NCBI GenBank assembly: GCA_916610825.1
Contig: OU744446.1
Span: forward strand, 33,709,436 to 33,773,435
Direction of reading: 5' to 3'
DNA length: 64,000 nt
Source of the DNA: Haliclystus octoradiatus
Lineage: Eukaryota > Cnidaria > Staurozoa > Stauromedusae > Haliclystidae
Position numbers and translations under genes: made by a program. Shown piece by piece: positions 1-12,726 of this stretch. The first letter of the stretch is position 1, and every line of letters starts with the position of its first letter. The notes below the pieces were generated by a model. It saw nothing but the letters and a program-made list of their open reading frames with translations. It was not told the origin of the DNA and searched no databases.

Positions 1-158
1 ATGAATTTGTCAAATTGAGAACACAATGTCTAATACAAACACAAAAAGCATATATTGTATTGTAGACTACTTGTTTCTGATCATTGAATTGAGACCATGC
101 AAATTCAGTTATTGACTCAATGGTAACAAATTGTGTATGGATATTAAAAAAAGCTTAC

Positions 159-316
159 CAGACACTTCCTGCTTGTAGCGCACTAGATACCATCATAGCT
201 CTATCAATATCCTGTGTCATAACACCTGCTGCTAAGCCATAACTTGTTCGATTAGCTCGTTCAATTACTTCTGATACATCTTTAAACTTGATGATTTGTT
301 GCACAGGTCCAAATAT
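159..316 (-). CDS. Aldh1a: Aldh1a coding exon 11 (last in window)
   Basis: Fifty-two codons plus TG, IFGPVQQIIKFKDVSEVIER to SALQAGSV-W. Contains the GPV motif and the ANRTSYGLAAGV block. ACAACAG acceptor and GTAAGC donor; the Trp codon is completed by an exon beyond the left edge. Bases 1-158 are intron. Confidence 0.94.
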
Positions 317-1634
317 CTGTTGTGAAAGCAATCAAAGTGAAAAAATATTTAATAAAGATCAAGTTTTATGAGGGTATACGGAGTTAGTCGAAATTTATGG
401 AGTATTTAGACTGTAAATGGACATTGGTGAACTTTATGACCTATTTCTAACGTGAGCTGTTTATGTACAGTTCATGAATGGTTTTCACGGAAAAACGTTT
501 GTGAAGACTAAATAACTAACAACATTAAAAACACTTAAACACAATTTCAATTTAAAATTCAAATATTTGACATGTCACAGCAGTATACAAAGCTTGCTTA
601 CACATCCAATAAAGGGTCAATAGCATAGGAAATGCCCTACTCTGAGACAAAGAAATCCAACGATAATGAACTGTTTATAACGTGTTTTTGAATATTCAGG
701 CACTTTTACCCTCATGGACCGATTCATGACCCAGTTCATGAACTGTTCATGAACTAAAGTAACAATGTTCATGAATTGAAGTACATAAATTGTACATAAA
801 CATTTCGGTACATTTGGGTAAGTGAGCATTCACGCTCACTTACCAGTTCACCAACTGTTAGAAAAATCACACAAAATTGTTCATCGATTGCTCATGAAGA
901 CATGAAGTACATAACGTGTTCATGAACATTTGGGAACTTTCACATTAATGAACTCACAGCAGTTCTGGACTAGCCCAATGGGCAGACTAGGCTCTAAGCC
1001 ATAGACCCAGATAAATTATAGGTCTCCTAAAATTTGGAAAAACCTTTCATGACAACCATAAAGATGCTGAATTGCATAACACAAAGCCAAGTTGATCATA
1101 TGTTCATAAAGATCCATATGTATTGATTATTTTTAAAGTAAATATCAAGGTTCAGGGCAAAACAACCGTTGTTTTCCATCAGGGTCTATTTCGAAAAAAA
1201 CATAATGACTGTCAAGCTAGACGTAGCCTAGCTCCACAAGATCCAGCTCTTCTGCTACTCTACATCTGGGTATTGTAAAATTTCAGCAAATGAAATGATG
1301 CGCTAGCAACTCTGTGTGACTGTGTCATTTATTTTATAAACAGAATACGATAGTTACAAAACAGGTCAATCAGCAACTAAGGTCGCACATCCTAAGCTGT
1401 GATTGGTTATTCTGATTTATTGTAATGAGCGCATCACTTCATTCCCTAAAATATTACATGTCCCCTACACGAAACGGCCGTTTGGTAAAGTGGAGTACAG
1501 GGGCATATGGCATAGGTCTAAGCTAGACGCTTGCCTGACTTCACAAGGCCCTAACAAATATTTCTTTGAAGTTAAGCGCTAAATGGGTCCCTGAATTCAA
1601 TCGGGCACTGACCCACAAGGTATAAGACACGTAC
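317..1634. other. Aldh1a intron 10 with degenerate GTTCATGAAC-type repeats
   Basis: No exon seen. Bases about 450-960 hold a decayed run of TTCATGAAC-like motifs in both orientations, an old copy of the palindrome-rich family that is intact at 16,963 and 17,242. The rest is unique AT-rich DNA. Confidence 0.5.
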
Positions 1635-1799
1635 CTCATCAGTGGCAATAGACATGTCATCAGTAACATTAGAAAACACAGTTGGTTTAACAAAGAACCC
1701 TTTGTCACCATGACGACCACCGCCACATTGAACAGTTGCACCCTGCTTTTTACCACTGTCAATATAGCCAAGAACCTTATTGAACATTTCCTCGTCAAC
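1635..1799 (-). CDS. Aldh1a: Aldh1a coding exon 10
   Basis: Fifty-five codons, [20 protein letters not shown] to MSIATDE. The segment [19 protein letters not shown] and the FSNVTDDM block match ALDH1A. ATATTAG acceptor, GTACGT donor, phase 0. Confidence 0.94.
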
Positions 1800-2196
1800 C
1801 TAATATCAAAATCAAAATGAATAAGTCGACAAAAAATAACATAGAAAAGCCACATTTAAAATTACAAACCATTAGCAGCACATTTAAAGGCTTACAAAAA
1901 TTGAGTTTGAGAGCTGTGTTGACAATAAAGAAGTACATGAGATAACATGTGTGCACAGTAAATTATCAACTGAGAAAATAATCAATTAGTTCAATAACAG
2001 TTCACTTGCTTCATGAAAAGCTTATGTAACAATTCACAGACAATTTTTGAATTTCATAAAAAGCACATGAGCTGGTTCATGAAGATGAAATTGCCTGAGT
2101 GTTCATGAACATTTCATGAACTGTTGATCAAAAATTAGGCAATTATACATTTACGAACTCATGAATTTTTATTTGCAAGGGATATAGTATACATAC

Positions 2197-2381
2197 TTGA
2201 GGTCCTTGACTAGTTGCTTGTTCATAAGGATCACCAACATTAATTCCTTCCGCTAATTCTTTTGCTTTGGCAACAAATTTGTCATAAATATCTTCATGTA
2301 CAAATGTACGAGATGCAGCACAACAACTTTGTCCATGGTTATCAAATAAACCATCATGTGCAATCGATGCAGCACGATCGA
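2197..2381 (-). CDS. Aldh1a: Aldh1a coding exon 9 (catalytic cysteine)
   Basis: Two bases plus 61 codons, [17 protein letters not shown] to QATSQGPQ. The nucleophile is the first Cys of [11 protein letters not shown]. The base before it, usually Cys in mammals, is Ser. ATCCACAG acceptor, GTATGT donor, ends phase 0. Confidence 0.95.
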
Positions 2382-2987
2382 CTGTGGATAGATTAATTTG
2401 ATAGAAATTGTTATTATCACAGTGAATTGTTAAAAAAAAGTAGATAGGACAAGACAAATCAAGTTGAACTGTTTTCTATAAGTATATCTGTCATCGACAG
2501 GTTTCAAAGGGTACAACGGTAAAATCAGATACAAGTTGTGTAATATTGAAAATTGCAACGCTTCTAAGAATAATAATGCATTTGAGTAACTACATCATGC
2601 ATGAGAATAAAGTTCAGTCAAAAAGGAGGAGGGATTAAAACAATAACTAGATTTGTGCACAGTAAAATGTTGTTAATCTGGAAAACGTATTTCTTCTTAA
2701 AAACCCATATTAAACAGTATTGAATAATTTGACTGAGCTTGTCAGTATGATACATAGACTTCTCAAACATTAAACAAAAATTGAAAAAGTAAAATTTATT
2801 CTGAATTTAAAACTTCTGAAATTAAGACTAATAAAGCAATTATAAAAACGAAGGAAAAGTTCTCACAAAATTCATAATTTAATTTTAAAACAATCATTTG
2901 GATTGGAATCTTTCAGTTCAACATTGATAAAGACAGTATAATCAATAACGAAATTCATATTTTCAAACGTCTCATATATGTTACTAG

Positions 2988-5900
2988 TAAAGATGTGCGA
3001 ATCCGACCCGAATCCGAGTCCGAACCCGATCCGATCTGATCGGATCGGGTCGGATTCGGGTGACATATTTGGCCTTCGGATCGGATCAGATTTGTAGTGA
3101 TATTATTTGTTCGGATTATTTCGGATTTCGAAATTTGGCCAAGTATTTGTCTTTTGCAGTAATTGATGTGTTTTAGCTTCCTTTCAACACAGAAAATAAA
3201 GTTTTGCAATGTAAATATAGCGGCTATGTTAATATGCTGTTATCTGATCAATTTTACAATTGGTTCGATTGACTCGATTGATGTGAAATGAATCAAAATT
3301 TTACGAAGGAAAAGATTAAGATGTCTAAATTAATCGTACATCGTTCGATACATCGTTTCAATGCTTGCTGTGTCTAATGTTCTCCTCCACAGTTCATTCT
3401 CTGTAATATCATAGTTAATAACTTTATATAACGATAGACAGCTTAGTAAGTCAAACGTTGTACATTCTTTTTAGAGTCTGATGGTTTTGTATTTTATCGC
3501 AGTAGTAGTGACTTAAAATCTTTAGCCCGACGTACAATGTCCATCAGCCACCCCTGCGAAACAAGTTCATGAAAGTTCATAAAAGTTCATGAACGTTCAT
3601 GAACTTTTATGAACGTTCATGAACTTTGATGAACAGTTCATGAACTTTGATGAACAGTTCATGAAGTGTAAGGAATAGTTCATAAAAGTATGGTTCATCA
3701 ACTCTTACAGTTCATGAACGTTCATGAACTTTGATGAACTCAAAGTCATCATTCCTGAACTACACTCAAAGTTTATGAACTAGTTGTCCAAGTTCATAAA
3801 AGTTCATGAACGTTCATGAACTAGTTTTCCAAATTCACCAAAGTTCATGAAAGTTCATGAACGTTCTTGAACTTTTATTGAAGTTCATGAATGTTCATGA
3901 ACTAATCATAGCAGTTTGTAAACAAATAGTTCATGGACCCACAGAGTTCATGAAGGTTCATGAACTTTGATGAACTAAAAGTCATCATTCAACAACCACA
4001 TTCCAAGTTTATTAACCAGTATTCAAAGTCCATGAACTATATTCCAAGTTCATGAACGTTCATGAACTTCAATCAATGTTCATTCTTTGCAGTCATTTCT
4101 TGTAAACCCTATCAGTAGTAGAAGTTCATGGACATTAATTCTGAATTAATGAAACAGGAATCCTAGCTTATGAAACTTCATGATAAAAACATTCTGATCG
4201 AAATACATAATAAAGCTCAACTAGATACAGTAAGTGTGAAACTGTATTAACACACAATTGTAAGGGCTATTTTAGCAGGAAAACATAAATCAATGCAGGT
4301 CTAATTGGCAGCATTTCTGGTACCATGTCAACAATTTTGGAGCTTATTGCCTTGTGATCAGGGCAGTATATAAGTAATGTCAATAAAATCTAACAGGAAA
4401 TTATTGATTTAAACTAATGACAAATAGACAATGCCTTAGGGGTAGGGTGTCACAAAATGTTTGCATTACTGGAATCAGAAATTCCAGATAAGATAGGAAA
4501 CTTTCCACTTTTAGGGTTTTCAAACTATTTATACAAAATGAATGTGAAGCCTATGAATTATAATGTTGAAAAGTAAATCTTATATTTGCAAACCTACTGA
4601 TTTTGTGCTGGCCTTCAATGAACCAGGTTCCCGGAGGACCCCCTCTTTCTGATAGATTGTTTAGGACAAGACAGAAGACACACATGTGTCTTCATTTGTC
4701 AAGACAATGTATGTACTCAAGTTAATTAATTACAATGTCTATTAAGTTAATTAGTGTAAAATCTACAGCTAACTTTTTTCTGAGTTTTATGCATCAGATA
4801 TGATAATGTTCTTGTTCAAGTTTGTTGTTTCATGTCTGATGCATTAATGTGTTAGTTTAATGTGTTTTATTAATTATGTTAACATTGTGTTGAATATATC
4901 CTAAAACATCCTATGCTGTGTAGGCTATCTAAATTTTAATGGAATAAATAGTTTAATTGATTAAATTCAATTTATTTTTAATTATACACACAATAGAGAG
5001 CAGGCCCTTCTTGTGTGTTGATTATCCTGTATATTTAAATAAATTGATAACCTAAGCTAAAATATCAAAACAAACAAACTGAAGCATCAATAGCCAATGT
5101 GTGAAGTGTGAAGAAGTAAGTTATTAACTATTTGATGACAAATCTCACAAACAGGAAGTGCTAAGTGGGTGTCTAAGTGAGAAGCCACTAAATTCATGCT
5201 GGGCTCATGCTGTCATCTCATGCTGATAGTAAGGTGATAATCTGACTATATGTAAACCAGGTGCTTGGACTTGGGTACTAGCTATTGTTATTCAAAAGAA
5301 AACTGGCTTATGAAGTCAGTTAGTAATTATATCATTCCTTACTTTTGCTGCTTATTTACTTGAGCCAGAGAAAGATAGCAAACTTGAAAAATGAGTTCAA
5401 TTCAGTAATATGAAGAAGTTAGCTGATGGATAGATATTCTACAAAGTTTTACATAAAAATATATGGCTTCAACAGGATTGAAAAGATGATTTCCAAGTGA
5501 AACTAAAGTTTGATTTTGGAATACTAATTAGATAAAATTGTGGTTTTCAAAACTCAAACAGAATTTACTACAGTAGGCCTACTCCCCACGTGGTTGTTTG
5601 GTTGCTCATATCTGGTGTTGGTGTATACATTGAATACCATCAAAGAATATGAGGCCAGATTTTATATTTCCTTTTAATTATACACAAAAAGATAAATCAG
5701 AGATGCAAAGCCTTGCAAGACTTTTATTTACCCCCACAACAAATCTACATAAAGAAGTTCAATGCATAACTATTTGTGTTGCTTGCTATTTTCAATTCAA
5801 ACACTGGACATGTCATAACTTCAAGCTCTTGAACATATAGGCCTACAATCCAAAGGTTGATATTAACATTAATTATCATTATTATTAAAAGCACTTCCTA

Positions 5901-7279
5901 AAGTAGGTGCAAATATCATTGCATGATAAAGTAAGTTTTGAAATGAATCAGGGCAAGAAAAGAATATCCTAACAGAGAACCAATTTACCCTTAATATAGT
6001 AAGATACTTATACAACCATACATTTAAAAGGTAAGACTTCACATTATGATTTGAAGACTTAGAGAGATATGTACACAAAATAGAAAGTTAAATCATGCTC
6101 CATAACTGGAAAAATCTGTTTAAAGCAAAAGACATTCAAGGACAGCACACTTTCAGAAGTTGATATGCTTTAGGCTTCAATGAGCAGAATTAATTTGACT
6201 TTAGACATATTTAAAGTATCAATCGGCTTCAAACAATCTTTGATATTTTAACAAGCTATACTAATTCCTACATTTCTATATCATATATTTTATTTGTTTG
6301 AATGTATTCATTTCCTCTTACTATATCATATTTTACAATTTTTTGTGAATTAAATGTTCAAACATTCAAAGTGCTTTTTCCTATTCTTGTTTTAATCTGT
6401 TATTTACTATACAGTTCATGAATGTTCATGAACTTTGATGAACTTTGATGGACAGATTTCATGAACTTTGATGAACTGCTTCATGAACTTTGATGAACTT
6501 GTTCATGAACATTCATGAACTTTGATGAACTTGTTCATGAACGTTCATGAACTTTGATGAACTTTGATGGAATGATTTCATGAACTTTGATGAACTGCTT
6601 CATGAACTTTGATGAACTTGTTCGTGAACGTTCATAAATTTTGATGAACTTGTTCAGGAACGTTCATGAACTTTGATGAACTAGTTTATGAACTTTGATG
6701 AACTAGTTTATGAACTTTGATGAACTGATTCATGAACTTTGCTAAACTAGTTCATGATATTTGATGATCTAGTTCATTAACTTTGTTGAACTTTCATGAA
6801 CTTGAGTTCATGAAAGTTCATGAAATCTGTGCCATTTAACGTTGATGAACTAGTTCATGAACGTTCATGAACTCAGTTCATGAAAGTTCATGAACGTTCA
6901 TGAACTTTTTCGCAGGGGCAAGCTGGAAAAGAAAAGATTTTCAAATTGAAGAAAACTCTAGCCGTCCATCTGAGACTGTAAACAAGCGTTGGTAGATTTG
7001 AATGAAATATAAGTACAACAGTGTTAAATTATGTTGGCTAAATGTACGTCTATTCGGAAGTTTCATGTTTTGAATCTCTTTGATGCCCTGTGGAATTCGG
7101 ATTTTTTCGGATTTCATGCAAAAAATTTCGGATTAGTTCGGATTAATTTAGAAGTTTTAGTTTCGGGTCGGATCGGATCGGATTGTATTTATGATTGTTG
7201 CTTCGGATCGGATTCGGATCAGTTTCACGTTCGTACCCGTAATGAACTTTCTGTAAATCCGATCCGACGCACACCTCTA
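2988..7279. mobile_element. hAT-type non-autonomous element carrying a nested insertion
   Basis: The left end reads TAAAGATGTGCGAATCC and the right end, reversed, TAGAGGTGTGCG. Both flanks carry the identical 8 bp GTTACTAG (2,980-2,987 and 7,280-7,287), the target-duplication length of hAT transposons. The ends continue into runs of GGATCGGATC-like subterminal repeats. No transposase is recognisable. Native sequence is 2,988-3,550 and 6,919-7,279; the middle is a second element. Confidence 0.82.
3551..6918. mobile_element. 3.4-kb palindrome-rich element with CCCCTGCG ends, nested in the hAT element
   Basis: Begins CCCCTGCGAAAC and ends TTTTTCGCAGGGG, flanked on both sides by the dinucleotide CA. 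Long subterminal arrays of the 10-bp palindrome GTTCATGAAC and variants (with GAACTTTGATGAAC spacers) occupy about 3,560-4,170 and 6,413-6,910. The 2.2-kb core has no convincing ORF. The termini match the roughly 228-bp elements at 16,963 and 17,242, which have the same ends and 2-bp duplications, so this is a large member of one DNA-transposon family. Its superfamily is not recognised. Confidence 0.78.
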
Positions 7280-7529
7280 GTTACTAGGTACATGAAGATG
7301 ATAAGACAAATGTTTTGATACGTATTCACAAAAGATGAGTCACATATATGAACCTACGTAAACAGTTCATCAAAGCGAAAGGGACAAGAAAACGTTCATG
7401 AAACTGACCACTTAGCATTCACGAGCAGTTCATGAACTCAATACTTTTTTTTCAGACATTGCAGGAGAATGAATTGACAATGACAATAAATGTTTGATTC
7501 GATTCAAATAAATAAATACAATAACTCAC

Positions 7530-7632
7530 TATCAACATCGGAAAAGATAACAAATGGACTTTTGCCACCAAGTTCTAAACTGACTTTCTTCAAATTTGAG
7601 TTGGCAGATGCTGCCATAACAATTCTACCAAC
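7530..7632 (-). CDS. Aldh1a: Aldh1a coding exon 8
   Basis: Thirty-four codons plus one base, starting [17 protein letters not shown] and ending SDVD. Contains the general-base motif LELGGKSP (Glu257 here, Glu268 in human). CCACAG acceptor; the GTGAGT donor leaves a single A that exon 9 completes to ATC (Ile). Confidence 0.94.
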
Positions 7633-7689
7633 CTGTGGAAGCAAGCAGAGGAATAACCAACTGAAATATGTGAAATGGTAGAATAGTAT

Positions 7690-8400
7690 TATTCGAAAGA
7701 ATACTTGAGCTACGGCTAATGACTTTTTTTTCGTAGTCCAACACATGCCAACTCAAAATAAATAAAAATAAAGTTGCCAAAATAAATGTGTGTTGGCAAA
7801 ATAAAATCAGACGTGGCTAAATGACTTTTTCATTTTTGGCCAACACTCACCGATTCACGCCAACTCAAAATTGGGGTGGCCAAATGACTTTTTACTTTCG
7901 CCAACATCAACATAATGAAGCACGATTTTAGTTAACAAAATGGTGACAGTAAAATATAGAAATTGAGAAGTCGTAGTGTTGTTAAGCATGCAATTCGACT
8001 TCCTATACAACGTGTAGAGTCCAAATCTATCCAAGGAAATAGAACCATAATGTGTTTTGATAAACGACAGCAAAATATAGAGATCAATAACTTCAGAATA
8101 GCAGAATTTCACACTTGAAATCAATCGAAGCAAAGTCTAGACATAAATAGTTGTTCGCATCAAATTACAAATTACGTCATTTTAAGCCAATCCCTGAAGC
8201 CTCGTATTTTGCTGATCAAAAGCTGTGCTGGCCTGAGTTGGCCAAAGCGGCTAAATGACTTTTTAGATTTGGCCAACCACTGCGAAAAGGGTCGAGAACA
8301 ATAGAAGATTGGGCTGCGTTGGCCAAGTTTATGATCATCTTTAAACAGTTATTTTTCATAGCTCAACACACGCCAACTCGCAACATTGGTGGTCTTGAGA
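7690..8400. repeat. Imperfect repeats with GGCTAAATGACTTTTT and CGCCAACTCAAAA blocks
   Basis: The blocks GGCTAAATGACTTTTT, TTTGGCCAAC and CACGCCAACTCAAAAT recur near 7,700-7,890 and again at 8,230-8,400, in a loose tandem arrangement. A single related block lies near 28,565. Interspersed repeat of unknown class within Aldh1a intron 7. Confidence 0.55.
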
Positions 8401-9290
8401 AATTTGAGCATCTACTTAATTTTGCAACATATGATGGATTGCTTCACCAGTGTTAATGTAGATTTTTTTAAAGTGCTATTCTACATCAATGAAATTAATG
8501 TCTGATGAAATTTCAATCATTTTCAGATGTTGATCAATTTTTGATTTACTACAGGTGACTTGGCTGAACATCTTTATAAGTGCATAAACAGTATTCTCAA
8601 CTAAAAGAAAGCATTTAATGTATCCACTTAACTTAACGCAACGCCACTTTTTATTTGCGAGCGAAGCGAACCAACTTTTTTCGAAGAAACAGAAATATTT
8701 TGGCTACTTTTGTTTATTCCGGTGTTGTATTCAATAATTAAACCTTCGTTGTCTGATTTTAATGCAAACACGAAATAGATTGTGACAAGCAATGTGCTGA
8801 ATTTATATGATTGATGTTAGCCTACAAAAATGAAATACATGATATGACACGCGAGCGAAAACTATTCAAGAAATCAGCCATCACATCACAATTATGGTTT
8901 CTACTACTTTCATTGTGTCTTATTTACAAACCTTGTAGCAATAAACTATAATGTAATATTATCAGAATAGTATTCATTTAATAAACTGTTTCTTTGTGAT
9001 ACATAAGTCTCTTACCGATTGTTGAACACGAAACAAGCAGTGCTCATTCAAGTGTAACAATGTATAAAATAAATGGTGATAGATATTCTGTTTCAAAAGC
9101 ATCGCTACTTTCACATGTCAATGAGTTTCAATTTCTATTTGTTGTAATTGTAATTGTAATATCACGTGCCCCCTTTGCCATACTATGGCAAGCACATCAT
9201 CAACTGAGTGCAAGGCGAATTCACATTTTTTGTTGTTGTTTATACATTTTAAAGTTTATTTAATATTCATTTAATCTATTAGTTAAGTAA
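8401..9290. other. Intronic DNA, nothing recognised
   Basis: AT-rich stretch between the repeat cluster and the LINE tail. No exon, RNA gene or mobile-element terminus could be supported. Confidence 0.4.
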
Positions 9291-9362
9291 TGGTTATACT
9301 CCAAATCAATTTCCATTATTATATTATCTACATTATCTTGCTTTTCTATTTTTTTGCTTTTT

Positions 9363-10284
9363 TTATAATACTTTATATTTTCTTTTAGTTAATGTTTCTC
9401 TTATTTCAATGTACGTTTTTAACCACGCGTTTGCTTTTCGAAGGCCAAACAGTCCTGCCCTTTCAATGTCCTCAATTACTACAATGTGTTCACTAGTGTT
9501 GGTACCATTAATCATCTTTTTATTACAGTACATTTGATTATGTGTTCTATCGTTTCTAAGTCTTCTTGACCGCAATGGCACACTCTATTTTTCCCAAAAT
9601 TGTTTCCTATATCATGCATTTCCAATCGCAAGTACAATAACTCACTTGCCTGGCTTACACAAATTGCTTTTAAATAGTCTTGCATTTGGTACTGTTGTTC
9701 CTTCTGGTGTCGTAATTTTTTTCATCTTTGCCTTCATCTCTATAGTCTCCAAGTCTTTTAAATTCTTGCTTATTCATCTGACTAGGGAATGCTTCGTTAA
9801 CTCCAATTTCTTTTGCTATTCGCTTTGTTTCACCGTACCAACTGTCATCTCTATCTGCTTTAATTTGTTCTTTCAGAATCTGTGTCCCTAGTCTTTCCTC
9901 GTCTGATGTTTTCAACGTGTGGAATAATATTAAACCATGTTAAGTGATATGCACCTCATTTGGCCAGATGCCAGCTACTTTGAGAATGCCCCAATAAGGT
10001 GTGCTATCTTTCAATGTTAAAATCCTTCTGAATGCTCTTTCCTGCACCCTCTCCAATCTCTTATCATCACATTTTCTAAAATTCCACACATCCAGGTTAA
10101 ATATAATAGTCGGAATTACTGTTTTTCATAATGATTAATTGCGCATTTGTGCTATACTTTCCAAGACCTCTTTCATTTCCTATTTTTTTCAAATTTTGTA
10201 TAATTCCATTAATACTGAATTCAATCTGTTCTATTTGCTTTTCTGGTGTTCCATTGCTAGTTAACCAATTACCAAGGTACTTCA
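9363..10284 (-). pseudogene. LINE ORF2 C-terminal region
   Basis: KYLGNWLTSNGTPEKQIEQI (10,285-10,225) is the usual post-thumb block. Further charged fragments at 9,915-9,670 and 9,581-9,363 include a Lys/Arg-rich end with CNKK and RSRRLRNDRTHNQMYC motifs typical of LINE C-termini. The 3' A-rich tail follows. Confidence 0.55.
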
Positions 10285-10499
10285 TCCGCGAAAAACAGTT
10301 CAGGAGTTCATGAACAGTTAATGAACGTTAAATGGCTCCAATTTTCCTGAACTGTTCATGAACTGTTCAGGTAAAGTTCATGAACCCTCACAGACAGTTC
10401 ATGAATAGTTCATGAACAGTTCAGGAACAGTTCATGAAAATTTGGGGCCACTTAACGTTCTTGAACTGTTCATGAACTCTTGAACTGTTTTTGGAGGGG
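10285..10499. mobile_element. Palindrome-rich element in the LINE RT region
   Basis: CCGCGAAAAACAGTTCAGGA at the left and GAACTGTTTTTGGAGGGG at the right, with GTTCATGAAC motifs between. It splits the LINE frame between the AFEY and KYLGNWL blocks. Confidence 0.75.
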
Positions 10500-12242
10500 T
10501 TGTACTCAAATGCTCGACTTACTGTTCCTCTTGTTAATTGTATATCTGCATTTTCCTCTTTTTTCTTTCCTGTTTTTACTATTATATACTTTGACTTATC
10601 AATATTGAAGGTGAATTTCTTTTTGTCCTCCATTAATCTCAAATTTACTCAAACATTCTCTATCATTTGCTTTGTATCTGCAGCAGCAACATCATCGACT
10701 TAGATTAGTGCATTGATTGATGCATTGATTGAGAAACTAGGAGATACCATTGTACTGGAAGTAAGGCCGATACTGTTTATTCTATCAGTACTAACACAAC
10801 ACAGTTATGGACCATACACAGTGCCTTGTTTAACAATGTTCTTCACTTTTATGTTCGACGTTGGTCCGTGCGGTGTGTGGAAAATAATATTTGCTTCCCG
10901 ATTGAGATTCTTAATAGTAGAACTTCTCTTGCCCGCATACCAGCACCATGAAGGTCTACTAGGCAGTCTTCCAGCCACAGCCTATCAAAACACTTATTCT
11001 GCATCTGCAAATAGTATATATGTATTCTTGTTCATTCTTTTGTTGTTATTAAGTAATTTTCATCCGAGCTAACCAACTATCTTTTATCAATCAAATTCTT
11101 CTTTCTACTTTTTGATAACAGGTAAACTCAACGTCATCTTTTGTTTTTTCCATTATACTCTTTTTCGTATATCTTGCTTAGTATGCTTGTTAAAAACAAA
11201 CCTCTTTCTATTTTCCATTTCTGATTTGGACCCTTTGTTCTTATGTATTGATTTTATTTCCATAGCATCCCATTGGGATGGTATAGTATTTTCCACTGAT
11301 AATTTATTAAATAGTTTAGTTAGTGAGATTATCATTTCTGTTCCACATTGCCCAACCATTTCATTTCGCCAACCTTCATTATCTTAAGCTTTTTACGTTT
11401 AAGTCTATTTACAGTACTTCTTACTTCTTCTGCAGTATATATCAGTGGTGTTTGTTCTTCGCCTTTCGTTACTATCTCGTCAGTTTTATATTGACGCTAT
11501 TTCAGTGTCCAGCTCACTTCTCAATGTTGGTTGGTCTCTGCTAAACAAATTCTGGTAAAAACTTTGATATAATCGTAATATACATAACGTGTCTTCTTGT
11601 CTGTTGCCGTTCGAGTCTATCATGGCTGTAGGTGGTTCTTCTTTTGTTGCCTTCATCCTTCTGCGAAATTCCCAGAATTTTCCTCCGCCATTTCCTCCCC
11701 TCCACTTTGCAGCAAGTTGACTGTTTTTATCAATATTTGTGATTGAATCCTACTTTCTTCCTCATAAATATGGTTAGTTATTAGTTGCTATCTTTTTTTA
11801 GTAGTTCTGAGTTAGTAATACTTCTGCATTGTAATTTTACATTTCGTTTAGCAGCCATTAGCAATTATTTCTGTTTTGTACATACTTGCTTTTGTTTTTT
11901 GCGGTTTCACATTTTTCTTTAATTTCCATAACTTGTTTTGTCCATTCAGCAAACACTACTGAGGATTTTTCAGGTCGGTAAAATATGGCTGATATTTTTT
12001 TTTTTGTAATAGCATTTTGAACTTTTGATAACCTCTTTTTGAGAATGTTTTTGGTAGTGACCTTTTCAGTTTGGTTGGTATCAAATTTTCCTTGAAATTC
12101 TATCAGTATCGCTCGGTGGTCATTATATCTTTATAGCACTTCTCCGTCAATCTTAAGAACTCTATATGGGGTATACAGTTTTTTTCGTCTATTAAAATTG
12201 ATTTTAAATTTCCCATTTCTCGTTGGTCAATAAGTACGCAAT
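10500..12242 (-). pseudogene. LINE ORF2 reverse transcriptase, degenerate
   Basis: SQWDAMEIKSIHKNKGSKSE at 11,350-11,200 is the opening RT block. VDDVAAAD near 10,690 is the catalytic motif (VDD), preceded by a stop. IDKSKYIIVKTGKKKEENA at 10,610-10,540 is the thumb region. Many stops lie between these blocks. Confidence 0.65.
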
Positions 12243-12628
12243 CTAACACAGAATGAGATTCTCCTTCTGCTCTTGTCCATACTCCCTGACATTTACTCCA
12301 GCTGTTGGCATTTTCATTCCAGTGTCTCTCATTAGCTTTGTTAACAGTCTTCCACCTTTTGTTATGTCCTTATGATTTCCATTAATTATTTCACCAACTT
12401 CTTTGCAATTAAGATCTCCCATCAGTATTACTTTTTCTCCTTTGCTTTGTCCTTTGATAACCTCCTCTCTCAGTACTTCATACATAGGCCTTGATAGCTG
12501 CTTTCTTTATCGTGCCTCCCTTTGGAAAGTATGTTACTCCTATTTGATATGTTGTGATGGTTCCAATTTTAATCCACAAACTTTCCATGTCGTTATAAGA
12601 TCTGGTGACGGCATTTAACACTCCCCCT
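12243..12628 (-). pseudogene. LINE ORF2 endonuclease, part 3
   Basis: Beyond the gypsy element the endonuclease continues with LNAVTRSYNDMESLWIKIG, then GEKVILMGDLNCKEVGEII (GDLN catalytic motif). Frame breaks occur near 12,490-12,500. Confidence 0.72.
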
Positions 12629-12726
12629 TGTTATGATCTCTCGTGATCTCAACTTCAACTGACTTTCTTCAACATAAACAATCTACTTACATGTTATTCA
12701 CAGCATCATACTGTTATATCATTACA
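12629..12726 (-). repeat. gypsy 3' LTR
   Basis: 98 bp; on the minus strand it reads TGTAATGATATAACAG to GAGATCATAACA. Very short for a gypsy LTR. Preceded by the polypurine tract TTGGGGAGG (12,727-12,735). Confidence 0.88.

Noticed and set aside
3560-4170. Regularly repeated GTTCATGAAC as a CRISPR-like array
   Set aside because: Units are palindromic and irregularly spaced without unique spacers, the DNA is eukaryotic, and the array ends coincide with transposon termini.
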